Shown here: positions 1-12,440 of the stretch, piece after piece
Layout of the letters: each line of letters opens with the position of its first letter
Position numbering within the stretch: the stretch's first letter is position 1
From: Drosophila persimilis
Taxonomy: Eukaryota > Arthropoda > Insecta > Diptera > Drosophilidae
Direction of reading: 5' to 3'
DNA: 64,000 nucleotides
NCBI RefSeq assembly: GCF_003286085.1
Contig: NW_020825288.1
Coordinates: forward strand, 15,128,001-15,192,000
Program-made: the position numbers and the translations under genes
Notes under the pieces: generated by a model
Databases searched by the model: none
The model's input: the letters and a program-made list of their open reading frames with translations, nothing else
Told to the model about the DNA's origin: nothing

Positions 1-3000
1 CGAAGGATTACGAACTTGCGCGCAATTTGCTTAGCTTTCGTTGTTAATGTTTTTCCTTTGGTTGCTGCTTACTCGATTTGCTTTTGTTCTTGTTAGCGGC
101 CAACGAACGGGAAACGGTGCAAGTTCACCGACACTTGAGCATCGTAAAACGATAAATAAATAATTAATGCGCTTAACTTTTCCATTTACGCTTTTTCCGT
201 GACTTGAGCATTAACTGCTTTTCATTTCCATTCATTTCATAGTACACACAGATACGCCGCCGCCGTCACCCACAAAGATCCACACCTACACACGTATGGG
301 TGTAAGTGTGTGCCTGCCACTATCTGTCGGACCCTGTGCCCCGTTCTAGTCCCGCGTCTGTCCCACCGTTCGGTCTGGCTGGGTCTCCTTGCCTTGGGTC
401 GAGGCTGGTGTTGATTCCATTCATCGTTTTACGCCAACGTTTTCATAGATGCGAATATCTGCCTCCACACCCAACCACTGCCCCCCCATTCACTCTTCTC
501 TGTTCCGAGCCGCACACCACCTGGCACCCAGCACCCAGCACCCACGTTGCCTGCAGTTTTAAAGTGCATAGAAAGCTGCAGGGGCTGCAGATGGTCTGTG
601 GGCAAAAAGAGAAAAAACAAATGGTTGTGGCTGGCTTGGGGTTAGACTTGGGGCATACTCTACGCGTACATAGATCCGTTGATTAATGCGTGTTTACGTA
701 TGGAGAATAAATTGAGGTGTTCTCTACAGATTTAACACCAAAATATGGTATATGTACGGTACATATATGGTGGGAATAACAACTCGAAAGTGGTATATCC
801 TATGCTGATCCCACTTGCAAGTTTCTAAATATAAATAAATAAAGATACTTTTAAAACGTTTAAGCCTAAGAAAAGATGGGTAAAACTGTTTTTAAATAAA
901 GGGATATAATTATGCTTTTATATACATATCTGAAAAATTCAGTCGAATTAAGTATATAGCCTTCTTAAATTATTCTCTATATTCTGTGTAACAGTCCTTT
1001 GGGCATGTCCCTCAACTGGCCTTATATGCCTCTCTTGGCTAAGACGAAAATACAGCCTGACTCGCTAAGCTGTGGCTGTAGCCGGGCAAAGTTCATTTTA
1101 AAGCACCGACCTGCACCTGCCTTTAATAGGGTAAATCTTTCACCTCTATATGTGTGCTTTGTATGTGTGCTGGTCGGGAAATGAAAAACAGCACAGCTAA
1201 AGGGCTTTGAGCAGTAAAAGAAAACGGGGTTATCGGTGTATTTTCCTTTAAATCCGCAATAGATGGGCCACGAGCGGAAATTGAATCTGCCTGGGACCAA
1301 AAATTAATTGCGTATACGCTCCGTTGTACCTTAATTGTTTTTATTGGCCTGCAAACTGAGTGGAATGGGAATGCAATAGTTGTGGGGATTATTTATCAGT
1401 TCGATTGGAATGAGTATGAAACTTTAAGTGGTTATATTTTGCATTTTTAAATTTACACAAGTTTCAGTCCAATCATCATTTACGACAATGACTGGCAGAT
1501 GCACATGGCGAACCAGAAGCCACAATCAAAAGGGATAGCTCAATAAAGAAGGATTATTTCCCACAGAGTGACCTTTGGCGCTGATGGGGCAGGCATCATA
1601 AAAGCGAAGCCTGTTGATAAGCGTATGAACCCCAGTCTCAATGGCCTTATAAAAGCCCAGCAGGTATCAGCTTTTCAATCAATGGCAACTGCACAAACTA
1701 TCAATGGGTGTCGGCTAGGGATCCGGAGAGGAATGGCACTGCATAGATGCGACTGACAGCTGCTTCAGCAGTTCAGCAGTTGCCAAGACCCGGATACGGG
1801 GCAACGAGAGTCGCAGTTATCTCTGGCATATGCAGGAAGGGCAGAGGATGGGGCGGACACGTACTGGGAATCGCCGTGATGATGCTGGGGGAAGCACCAG
1901 AAGCAACAAAAGTTCAATTTGGCGCTACAAAGTCTGTACAAAGAAAACAAAATCTACTTGCAAAAGGCAAAACATGTAACAGAAAACGTGGAAAACGAGA
2001 GTCAGTACCGTGGATGGGAAGGCGAGGGCGGGTGCGGGTGCGGAGGCGGAGGCGGAGGCGGAGGCCAGTGGCATCCGATGGACAGGAAGCGAATGCATGT
2101 AAGCTGCATACAATACATGTGCATTGAGGAGTGGAGTCCAATGCATTCGTGCCGGACCTGTGGAGGAGACCGACTCCCCTTTGGCCCACTCACACATACC
2201 CATGCATCCACTTGAAGTAGCTTCCGCTGTTCATTTGCCGTTTTATGGCCTCTCCTCTGCCCACAGTCAAGTCCGGGCCAAGTCCGGGGCCAAGTCCGGG
2301 GTGGGCTCTCGGCCACTAGAGGTGAGCATGTAGTGGCTCCTTTCGTTACATTTGCATGGGCCTACTTTCCGTTTGTTGTTACAGCCAAGTTACAGCCCAA
2401 TAAAATCGAGAAATTTAAGGGGGAATATTAAAAACGTGAAACTACAGATCGTAATAGAGATCATAACATATTTTTTGTATGCAAGTTTCACAAACGAAAT
2501 GAGTATCAGAATCGCTTTTACTAAGATGATATGTCCTTAAAAGCCACTCTTCTATGGTTTGATTGATTCCTAGTGAACATAAATGAGGCCAATCACGAGC
2601 CTGGTTTCACGAACGCTGCTCATCTCTTTGACATTTGCTTCGTGGCCATTCCGTGGTTCTTGGCGCAGCGCCTAGGTCACGTGCCACCGACACGGCCGGG
2701 ACCTATTGCCGCCTGCCGTGGCTCCTGGCTCCTGGCTCCATCTCGACATCCACCCTCACATGCCAGCCCGCCTACCTGTCAAGGTGCTGCGTTTTATGTC
2801 CAAATGATTTGTACCTTCGGCAAGGCATTTGATTTCTTTCTTTGTTTCGCCTCTGCTCTACGCCGTCTCTCTCTTTCTGTGGCCCACTGTGAGGGCGCTT
2901 TTTCCTGCCGTACGAGTGCTCGTATTGTTATGGCATTTTGCAAATTGTAATGACGCATGTTAACAATGTTTCTGCTCCGGCATGGAGCTGGAAATGGAGC

Positions 3001-6000
3001 TGGAGATGGAATTGTAGCTGGCACTGGCACTGGCACTTCCATCCGGTAGTTATACATATACATACGAGTATGAAGGCATTTCAATTTGTGTCTATGATGG
3101 ATTATGCTTTTCTGGCTTGTGACAGCTATACTTTTGCACAATTTCGGTACCCAAATTGTATCCAAATCTTTCTCTCTCTGACAGAGGTCTCTCTTTCTTA
3201 TTTTACATCGTTTATTGCCATTGAATTGTGTAATTTGCTGTACGTGCTGGTCCTGTTAACATCTGCACTTTTGTGCGTCTGTAGTTATGTCTGCCACACA
3301 CTTGAGCACCTGCTCCATTGTGCAGGAGTGGTGCTTCCATTCCACTATTGTCCCTTGCTCGGGGCATTGTTGTAGGGCATTCCCAATCCGCATTTACATG
3401 TGTATGTCGCCACTGCTTACACAGATTTTTCTGTATGTACGTCTGGGTGTGCATAGTACACTCGAATATAATCTTAAAGATACCATTGTATCAGCAAAAT
3501 CTCATCCAAGCAATTACCCAAAGCATAACTAATGACGGGAAATGAGACTGTGTCGGCCCATCTAGGTGATGGCCGAAATATTCGGAGGACAGGACAGGAC
3601 AGGACATGCCTCCTCTATCCTTCCAGCCTTCCATTATTCACAACTTTACCTTGGATTAATTGACTAAAGCACTGTTTGGCTGTAAAATTGTTTAAGCGAA
3701 TTAAGGTAGTTGGTAAACTTCTTCACATTGTCAATTAATTTAATCCAATCATAAGTTGATAATACCCTAAATTGTAGCCACTTCAAAAAGTACTCAAAAT
3801 ATATGTACATACGCTTGAATGTGGGAGAATCCAAAAGAGGATTTAGGAGACTTCATCTATTGTCAGGATAGATACCCTTTTCTGAGCAGAAAGTTCGAGT
3901 CAAAACAGTTTGGTGTGTGCCATTAGAGGAAATAATTTCTCTTAAAATCAACGTATATAGCTCGGTGTAATATCCATATGAGTATGGTTAGTTTTCCCAC
4001 ACTTGAAATACCTAAAGCTCGTGACTTTTTGATTCCTCATCAATTTTCCCCAATATTTTCATAAACATCTATTTCAGATTTGCAAGAAACAAACAAGCAT
4101 TCATTTTGATATTTAGATAAATGATAGAAAAATATTTATATTCTCAAGTGAGTAAGCATTCATACAAATTCATGGCTGAATCACCCACGCTGGACATTCG
4201 AATAGATTTATTTTCTTGGAAATAATTTCGCAGGCCAGGGCGAACCACCTCCTAGGGAAAATTCTAATTTATAACTGACAAAAAAAAGTAGGAAAGAAGG
4301 AAAAGAAGCAGAACTTTTGTGTTGGTCGAGAGCATCAATAAATTTCGCATTAATTCCGGGCCATCATTAGAAGATTGAGCCACCGCCAGAAGTCGGTGCT
4401 CTGTTCTCCATTCTCGGACTGTGTCACACCAACTTGATGCCGGCGAAGGCAACAAAAGCGGCAACTGTCACCAGGGTGTGCCCGGGTCATAACTCAAAAG
4501 AAGAGACCGGGCCGGGGACCAAGTTGAACTTTTGCTCTGACCCAGAGATGGACCCAAGCAGGCAGGCAACATGAGCACGCGCCTGTGTTTGACCCGTGGC
4601 CATTTCAATTGCGGCCTAACCCGCGTCTCTCCGACTTGGCCGTTTTAATTACCGCATTTCACTCTTGTTGCACAGCAGCCTCACTCCCTGTGTCTCTTTG
4701 TGTGCACTGAAGAAAATCATTTTAAATTTTGCTATATATTTTCTGGGCTCTTCAAAGAAATGTATATTCAAATCACACTATGCAATAAGATCGAATCAAA
4801 ATAGTCTTCTCAAAGCTAAAAGCTGCAACCAAGATACTATGACTATATCACATGGCCATCTATAGGTTTTAGAGTATAAATAAATGTTATTTTTTGGAGG
4901 ACTGGTTTTTATCAGAGAAGTGATTTTCTTTAGTGGCGCACATTCAGTGATTATTTTTTTAAAGATTTTCTTCTCGATTTCGGTTGTATTTTCTCGGATT
5001 CTAAACGTTTTCCCTCAGTGTGCGAGTGCCACTCGATGGCAGCTCATCTGCATTTGATGATGAGATGAGGGCGTGGCCGGGCGTAAGTTCATTGCAGATG
5101 TTGTCGTTGGCTCCCACTCCGCCGCTCCAGTCGGTTCCTTTTACTGATTGCTGCTCTTGCTGCTGTTGCTGTTGATGTTCCTGATGTTGCTGATGTTTGC
5201 TGGCATTTTGTCCTTCCGCAATTTGCAACTGTTTGTCGTGTTTGCACGTCCTTTTCTGTGTATTGTGCAAATGTCCCCCTTTGCTTTCTTTTTCCACCAG
5301 CATAAGCCACCCCCCACACTACATACCCACTGCTGAAAGGAAGCCCCAGCCCCAAATATTTTGGATGCCTTGAAAATGGATTTAGAACCAAAAATTTAGA
5401 TATCTCATTTGGAATGTGTTAGGCTAAGTGCTGGCCACTAATGGGAATGGCAATGAAAATCGATGCCAGCCAGAAGTGACCATGAGCCAGGGTGTGAATC
5501 CTTTCCCATTGTAAAATCATTCCCTTTGTGTGCTTAATGTGGAAACATACTTGGAATATAGTATATTCCTTGCAAGTCCATGCTCTGCATAAATGAATGC
5601 ATTATAATTCAAGGCGTAAAGGAGCTCTCCCAGTTAGACAGATCCTAGCTTATGTAAGAAAATGTTCCTCAGGACAAGGAGAATATCGAATATTTGAGTG
5701 AGTTCTAGCTGAATGCAATTACAAGACCTTCAGCAGATTATAAATATTCATTTAAGCGGAGTGTGCCTTTTTCTATATTTTTTTGGAGGGTCTTTTGTAA
5801 CCAATCCTTTGAGTTACATGGAATTCTAGATACACTTCTCCCGCAAAGTACAATCCATTTTGACAGCTAGACGGAGGCTGGCTCCGTCTATTTGTTTGGC
5901 CAACTCATTTGGGATCTTAAATGAATTCGCCCTTCGGCTGCAAATTGTACCTTGATGCGGCTGCCAAAAACGCGGCTACCTCTGCACGGCTGCCTCCCAA

Positions 6001-6335
6001 ATCGCGCCACGCCCAAATGACTTGGCAACTTTTTGATTGCATCAAACTGAGCCGCCCACTCGACCCGACCCCCACGGAGATGGGCTGGTGGGCGATGGGA
6101 GACGGGAGACGGGAAAAGTGTGGTTGAGCTCGGAACATAGTTCGCTTTTGCTTAATGAAAGTGCAAAACTTTCGCGCGGCCACGGAATGAGCTTAAAATT
6201 TAGTTAAAGTTTCAGTTGCAGTTGCATTTTGCACTTAGCTTTGGTTTCGTTTGAATTTTAATTTGGGTTTTGGGCACTGTTTGGGTGCTGTTTGGGCACT
6301 GTTGGGTTTTTCGGTGGCGGGTTTGGATGACTTAC
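1..6335. other. Left flank, inferred last intron of the dehydrogenase gene
   Basis: No coding exon could be supported here. The dehydrogenase exon at 6336-6399 ends in a clear donor (AA|GTAAGT on the minus strand), so its final exon should lie further left. I looked for the expected SDR C-terminus on the minus strand and did not find it, so this stretch is read as intron. It holds short simple repeats: a G-rich GGCGGA repeat near 2036-2063, a GGACA pentamer repeat at 3586-3607, and a CTG/TTG-rich run at 5148-5200. Confidence 0.45.
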
Positions 6336-9300
6336 TTGCGAAAGTGGCGCGTGCCGCGCACGAGTCCGGGCGTACAGCAGTTGACCGTGACCGAGGTATC
6401 TGTGGGGAAACGAGTGGATTTTTGTTTCAGAAATCATGAAAACATGAATGCGTGGCCCTATCGAAATGAATGCATCAATAATTCACACTGCAAACTAGGC
6501 AAATTTCGCCAGTGCCCGGCGAGAAACCTCACAAAAGGCAAAATTACACTTTAACGAAGCATTAAAAATCTTGTTACCCTCTGGACGTTTATCGGGTATT
6601 TTAAAAAGTTATGAATTTCCATTCTTGTGAAAGGTGGCCGCGCCGACTTATCGAAATTAAATCATTAATAATGCACGAGTACGAGTACAGTGCAAGCAAT
6701 ACCATTTTCAAAGGCGCACAGAGACAAAATGATGTGGGCGAAACCTTTAAAACACTCAATAAATAGCGGCTGATTGATACGAATTACTATTGGATGTGAC
6801 AATACATCTAATAACTAAATAAGGAATAATCTCATACAAAGGTACCACATATTTACTTGCCATGAACACCCTTTATTATGAAGACCTTTACAATAAAATG
6901 AATAATCTGTTCTGTTCTGTTCTGTTCTGTTTCAACCTTATTATAATTATATGCATATCATCATCCAACGTCCAAACTAATTGTTTTCAAATCCACCTTA
7001 AAATTTCCATTTTACTAGTTGGAAGATACAAATTTTACGCTTTCCAAATGGCAACCCTTAAAATACCAGTTGATCTTTGGAAAATGTGAGAGTGATCTTT
7101 CAATATTCAATCTAAATGGATTATCGTCAAAGAAAACTTGTCACTACTCAAAATACATGATATATTCTGTTGCCAATTTCAAAACCCTCGTTTCTCTCAG
7201 TGTATGGCCTGTTCTTTTGTACCTTTGGGTTTTATCAGCACTTACCTTTGAGCTCCCTGGCCAGCCAGCGCGTGGCCAGCAGAACGGCCAGCTTCGAGTG
7301 GGCGAAGGCATCTCGGGCATGGAACTTCACCGCCCAGGTGCCCACATTGAGGGGATCGTCGAAATCGATTTTGGCCGACTGGTGGGCGTGGGCCGACACG
7401 AACACGATGCGTCCCTGCTCCGACCGCTTGAGGTGGGGCAACAGCAGCTGCGTCAGCAAAAACGGAGCCAGATAATTTACCTGGCTGTGCTGCTCGAAGC
7501 CGTCCGGAGTGGCCAACTGGGTGTTGGCGAAGACCAGGCCGGCGTTGTTGACCAGCACATCGACGCGGTCGAACTCGGCCATCAGTTGGCCTGCGAAGTG
7601 GTGGACACTCCTGAAGGAGTTGAGGTCCAGGTAGCGGGCCTCCACAAAGTAGCGGTCCGCCGGATTCGTGTCGTCGTCCGGATAGCAGGGGGTGCGGCAG
7701 CCAAGCTCCCGCTTGATGACGGCGGCAGCCCGCTCGGCGGCCTTCATGTTGCGGCAGGCGAGGATTATGCGACCCCCGCGGCCGGCCAGGGCCTGAGCTA
7801 TCTCGTAACCGATGCCGCTGTTCCCTCCAGTGACGACGACAATTTGCTCCTTGATTTGATTATCGTTGGGACATCGTTGGCCGCTCATTATGGTCCTGCA
7901 ATGCGGGTCATGCAACAGACAAAGTCGGCGAAGGGCGTGGTGTTAGTGGGTGTGGTTTTGGTTTATGAGCCTGGAATGACGTGCCACCGCGTGGTTGCGG
8001 CTTGCATTCTTGTCGCTTGTGTGGCATCAACAGCAGTGCACGAGGGCGTGGCAAAGGGCGTATGGGAAACTTGGGTTATTGATAGGCGTTAATAGAATCA
8101 GTTTACTCATTTCCATAATGCCTGCGGACAATTAAGGACGTACTCATTCGAATATAACCAGTTTCTGGCCTTGTTCGTAGACAATAAATGTTAATTTATT
8201 TGATATTTGCCTCAGGGAACACACTTTGATTAGTCTAATTGAAACTAAATATTTAAGGTACTCCTTGGACCATCCATTTACGCCAAAATTCTACACGGTG
8301 ATGCTCTAAATGTGCTCCTATTAGGCTAAAGAGTGTGTCGAATAGTGCATCCAATTTAAATGTAAGCGTTCTAATTAAAAATGTTCTCGTTAGGCCTTCA
8401 TTAGACTTAATTACTATTTGGCGAGTGTAAAACAATTTTCAAAAATTAATATCTGCACATTATTGTATTGTTTATTGTACTTCTGCTACTAATGACTATC
8501 TAATTACTTAGGAAAATAACAGATACACTCCTAATACTCTCAAATTTACTCTGAAGCCCCTGCAGAAGAAGGGCTATAACCACTAATTGAAATAACATCC
8601 CAGAAACCCCCCAAGATTTCCTATCCCTCGATCGAGACTAGTCAAATTTCTTCAGTATTTTTTGTACTTTTCAGATAGTTTGGTCCTCTTTATAATTTTT
8701 GCCATGCTCCATTCGTTCCACTTCATTTGTCTGAGACTTATTTTGGCACTTAGCTGTAAGTTCTGGCCCCCAGCCCATCTCGCATTTCGGAATTCATTTG
8801 GCATTTCATTTACTTTGAGGCAAAGTTGCACAAATCCACTTTGTAAATATTTTGCAGGGCCAGCCAGTGGCTGGGGTGACGGAGGAGGAAGAATAGCCGC
8901 AGTGGCCACTTGCCACCGACCCGCATCCTCGCCTCCATCCGTCTTTGGCTTACGCTAACACCTGCAGTGGAGGAGCAAGAGATATATAGGGGTCACAAAA
9001 ACCGCGAGCAGAGGGAACAAAAAAGAAATGAAAATAATCTTTAGATATTACATATTATCCGACCCTTCTTCGCTTTCTCCATCTCCATCTGCCTCTCTCT
9101 CCCCATCACCCTCTATCTCTTTATGGAATCCACTTAAAAAGTTTGCCGCGAGTGGCGGGAGTTTTTACTGGGGCTGCTGCGACATTTATTTACGTGTGTT
9201 CAAGGGTAAAGTTTTTATTCCGCGTCAGGAGGGGTCTTGGGCTCTGGTCGGGGGTCTGGGCAAACAGTTTCCGTTGACCCATCGCACTCACCGCACTGTA

Positions 9301-9389
9301 ATCACGAGGCCCACCGCTAGGGCCGCTATCGTCGGCCACCACGTGGAGAAGGGATCCGCCTCCTCGAACATGGTCAGCAGTCGCTCCAT
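6336..9389 (-). CDS. CG7675: Short-chain dehydrogenase/reductase, membrane-anchored retinol dehydrogenase-like; 3' end outside window
   Basis: Three exons join in frame on the minus strand: 9292-9389, 7246-7895 and 6336-6399. Together they give 270 codons, and the last exon lies off the left edge. The start ATG at 9389 opens an N-terminal segment with a hydrophobic helix (about residues 17-32, WWPTIAALAVGLVITV), suggesting a signal anchor in ER or lipid-droplet membrane. The NAD(P)-binding Rossmann motif TGGNSGIG is at residues 55-62, NNAG at 149-152 and the catalytic-type Ser near 200. The usual YxxxK is FAHSK (Phe230, Lys234): the catalytic Tyr is replaced. Exon 3 encodes the family's CTPG segment. 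The family oxidises or reduces retinoids, steroids or similar lipids with NADP(H); the Phe makes activity here uncertain. All splice sites are GT-AG. The symbol rests on remembered similarity to melanogaster CG7675. An internal ATG at 7888 could start a shorter isoform without the membrane anchor. Confidence 0.85.
6906..6932. repeat. (TTCTG)n pentanucleotide microsatellite
   Basis: About five perfect TTCTG units lie inside the second dehydrogenase intron. A longer, slightly degenerate array of the same pentamer on the same strand lies at 63440-63502. Confidence 0.85.
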
Positions 9390-10300
9390 CCTGGCTGTGT
9401 TCTCCTCCGCCTCCTCTTCTTATGCACTTATGAATGCTCCCGTTCGGCTCTTACTCGTTCTGTAGCTGCGGCCCTTTCTTTTCCTGTCACCGCTTTTCTT
9501 TCTCTTCCTGTTACTGCCGCTCTTTATTGATGAATGAATCTGGGACTCGACTGTCGACTGTCGACTGTCGTCTGCACTGCACAAATGTTGAACGCGAACT
9601 GAACCGGAATTGTAGCTATAAATATAAATTCTCATTGCGTGGTCTCCCACTGTCCCACCGTCCACTCCATAGACCCGTAGTATGTGTGGGTACCCGCACC
9701 CACACTTGAGCTGCCGTTGCACGATACTTCTTTCTGTCGGAAGCAGTTGCCATTCACACTATTCACAATGGATTCAATGCGTACATCCCTTAGGTTTTTG
9801 TTGTCACAGAACACGATCTTCGCTGACAGCTTGGAACAGTGTAATTGTTTTTTGCCTCAACATTTCATGGGTATAAAAGATGTCCCCAGTTTTGTCTCAA
9901 AAACCCGTCGGTGGAAAACGTATCGTGTTGGAGTACCTCAAGCGCTGATTTCCAAAGCAGAGCAGAGCAGAAGACGCTGCTGACAATTGAATTTAAATGT
10001 CCCCCCGAAAACCCACACCCCTGGATGGGATGTCGCTTCCTACCGCTTCCCCCCTCGAAACGTCACCGGCATATTTTCAATTTACATAAATGCTTGTTGC
10101 GCGGCATACAAAACGAGCGTTAGAACGAGATGGCTAGAGATAGCCCATGTTTCCCCCCACCCCTCTCCGACGCTACCTGTAGCCGCGTTTTAAGGTTATG
10201 CGCAAATTTGCACAAGCCGCAATAAAGGAGCCTGCGAGATAGAGAGATAGGGAGAGTAGAGAGGAGAAATTTTGTTCGCTATTTACACGCGTTTTCCATT
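9390..10300. other. Dehydrogenase 5' flank
   Basis: This is presumably the 5' UTR and promoter region of the minus-strand dehydrogenase. I could not fix a transcription start. The stretch contains a direct repeat of TCGACTG near 9549-9568 and no supported coding exon. Confidence 0.3.
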
Positions 10301-10892
10301 TTTATACCCGATACTCAAAATGAGTATACGGGTATATTAGATTTGTACTGAAAATGGATGTGTGTAACGTCCAGAAGGAATCGTAGAGGATGACTATATC
10401 ATCGAGAGTGAAAAATCTGAACCAGATCGTATAATTATTATAGCCAGAATCAAGAAAACAATTTCATTCTCTCTCGCTCTGTCTCTCTCTCTAACACACA
10501 GGTTTCATGGTCGGCTTTACCCTATTGCAAAATATGAGTTCAAGGGTCTCAGAGACTATAAGAGCAAGAGGAACCAAATTTGATATCCACACTTCTGTGA
10601 TATCGGACCTTGACAAGTTAGTTTCAAAATTTCGACACACCCCCTTCCGCCGCCGCAAAATCTGTGGCAACAATATTGAAGATACGAGAAAATTAAAAAC
10701 GCACAATCATAGAAAATGACCATATCTATCAGATTGCCGAATCTGGATCGGATTTGATTATTATTTTAGCCAAAAGAATGAAATCAGTCGCTACGCAGCG
10801 CTCCTCTGGTGGAGGAGAGCCATACTGACAAAGTATCGGGTATAAATGTAGAGTTGCGGTCGCCGCAGCAACTCACAACGTTCCCCCTCGTT
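10301..10892 (+). mobile_element. DINE-1/ISY-like non-autonomous Helitron, copy A
   Basis: The element opens with TATACCCGATAC and closes with its reverse complement GTATCGGGTATA at about 10834-10845, a subterminal inverted-repeat arrangement. It is followed by a hairpin (10851-10874: GAGTTG arm, loop, CAACTC arm) and the tail CACAACGTTCCCCCTCGTT. The same start, internal text and tail recur in the copies at 15463 and 17165, so this is a dispersed family. Copy A lacks the internal block with GACCCTATAAAGTATATA that copy B has. It has no coding capacity. The name is from memory of the DINE-1/INE-1 family. Confidence 0.8.
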
Positions 10893-12440
10893 TAATTTGT
10901 GTTGGTTCCTTTTTTTTGCACAATTTTTCTGCGGTTTTACGCATTCAGTATGCATATTTTTGTGTGTAGAGTCGCCGACTAATGTAATTCAATTAATCTT
11001 CCGGCGTCGGCGTTGGAGTCTGCTCTCTTCTCTCTCCTTCTCTCTTCTGTAGTAGATTTTGGTCAGACTGCGTGGCCACAAATTTTAATTACCGTTTAAC
11101 AGCTGTTGGTGCGGAACAGAACGAGCGTGGGAGAATGCTGGGGGACGGTTTGGGATTTTTTGAAAGGGATGACATGTGCACAGAGGGGAAAGCTGATGGT
11201 CGGTGAGTTTTTCTTTTAAAAATAGGCGGCTTGCTTGTTGTTCGACTGAAGTCTTTTCCTTTGGATCCTGAAATGACTTACCATGAAAATGGAACATACT
11301 TATCGATGATAATATAGTATGTACCTGTGAAGAAGGTCGGTCGATGCTCGAAAAACAATTTCATTAAGCCATAAAAGGCAAAACAAATGCACAATGCATT
11401 ACATTTTTAATTCCCCTTAGCTTCTTTTCCGCTTCTTTCAACTCCAATTAAAAATTCGTTTCACCACAGAATACTTTTGTATTGTCCGTTCAAGAGTATA
11501 ATCATGCTTTATAATATATCATAGCTTCATGTTTGTGCACTATTGGGATTCTTTCATTTAATTTTGTTAATTTATTCCTGAGTTTTCCTTTTTCTCGCGT
11601 GCAGTTGTTTATCTTTCAAACACGGGTTCTTTAACAAACTGTACCAACAAATATGCACTTTTAAATTAAAAACACTGAAGAGTACATTAAAAAACATTTT
11701 TAAATATGAAAATATCAACAAAGTACAATTTTTTTCCATGGAAATACATGAAATACACAAGCGACTTAAAAAAAAGGATGTTTAATAAATGAAAATAAAT
11801 TAAATGCCAATAATTGCTTAACCACCGTAAAAAATGTGCTGAGTTATGAGCAACAGAAAAACCGAGCAGAGAGAAACCATTCTGACAAAAAGAATGCTCA
11901 ATGAAATATTTCAAAAATTTGCATTTGTGTCCCCACTATTGAACGGTCTATCGATTAACATGGACTGCATTTTTAGCCAGCATTTTAGCATTTTTGCAAT
12001 CATTCAATGCTGTAGGTATTCGCTCTTTCAAATATTTGCATGTGCATCTCCAAGACTATCCAGCTTCTCCCGCACCTGTCTCGATGCATAAAAGCGTAAC
12101 GTAATTCCCTCATAGGAGAGATAATCTGACATTTCATAGGATGGTGAAATTCGATGCCCGAATTGTGACACAGTCGTCGTGCACAGCCCCTCGAGTCACT
12201 CACCCTTTGCTACTCCCATTCAATTAGAGCATTCATCCATTCCGCTCGTACAGTAGTAGCATGCGTGCGCGTATTTTCCAGTAATTCAGTTGATGGCCCC
12301 CATAGAGACAACGGCTGCAGTCCATATCCGGCTTACCAATTGATGGAGCGAACGGGAGTAAGGCCCCTGCCCCTGCCAGAACCAGCAACCAGCATCCGAA
12401 GGGGATTCTCCCAACTAAAATAAATGAAATTGCACACACA
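10893..12440. other. Gene-free stretch
   Basis: AT-rich sequence without a supported exon. It contains a CT-rich tract at about 11020-11048. A strong donor-like CATG|GTAAGT on the minus strand near 11277 has no convincing coding partner. Confidence 0.4.

Noticed and set aside
7019-8092. 357-codon plus-strand open frame
   Set aside because: It lies exactly antisense to the dehydrogenase exon and owes its length to GC-rich codon bias; it has no recognisable domain.
12233-12439. Minus-strand frame with a hydrophobic, signal-peptide-like start
   Set aside because: It begins at GTG, not ATG, and has no supporting splice sites or continuation.
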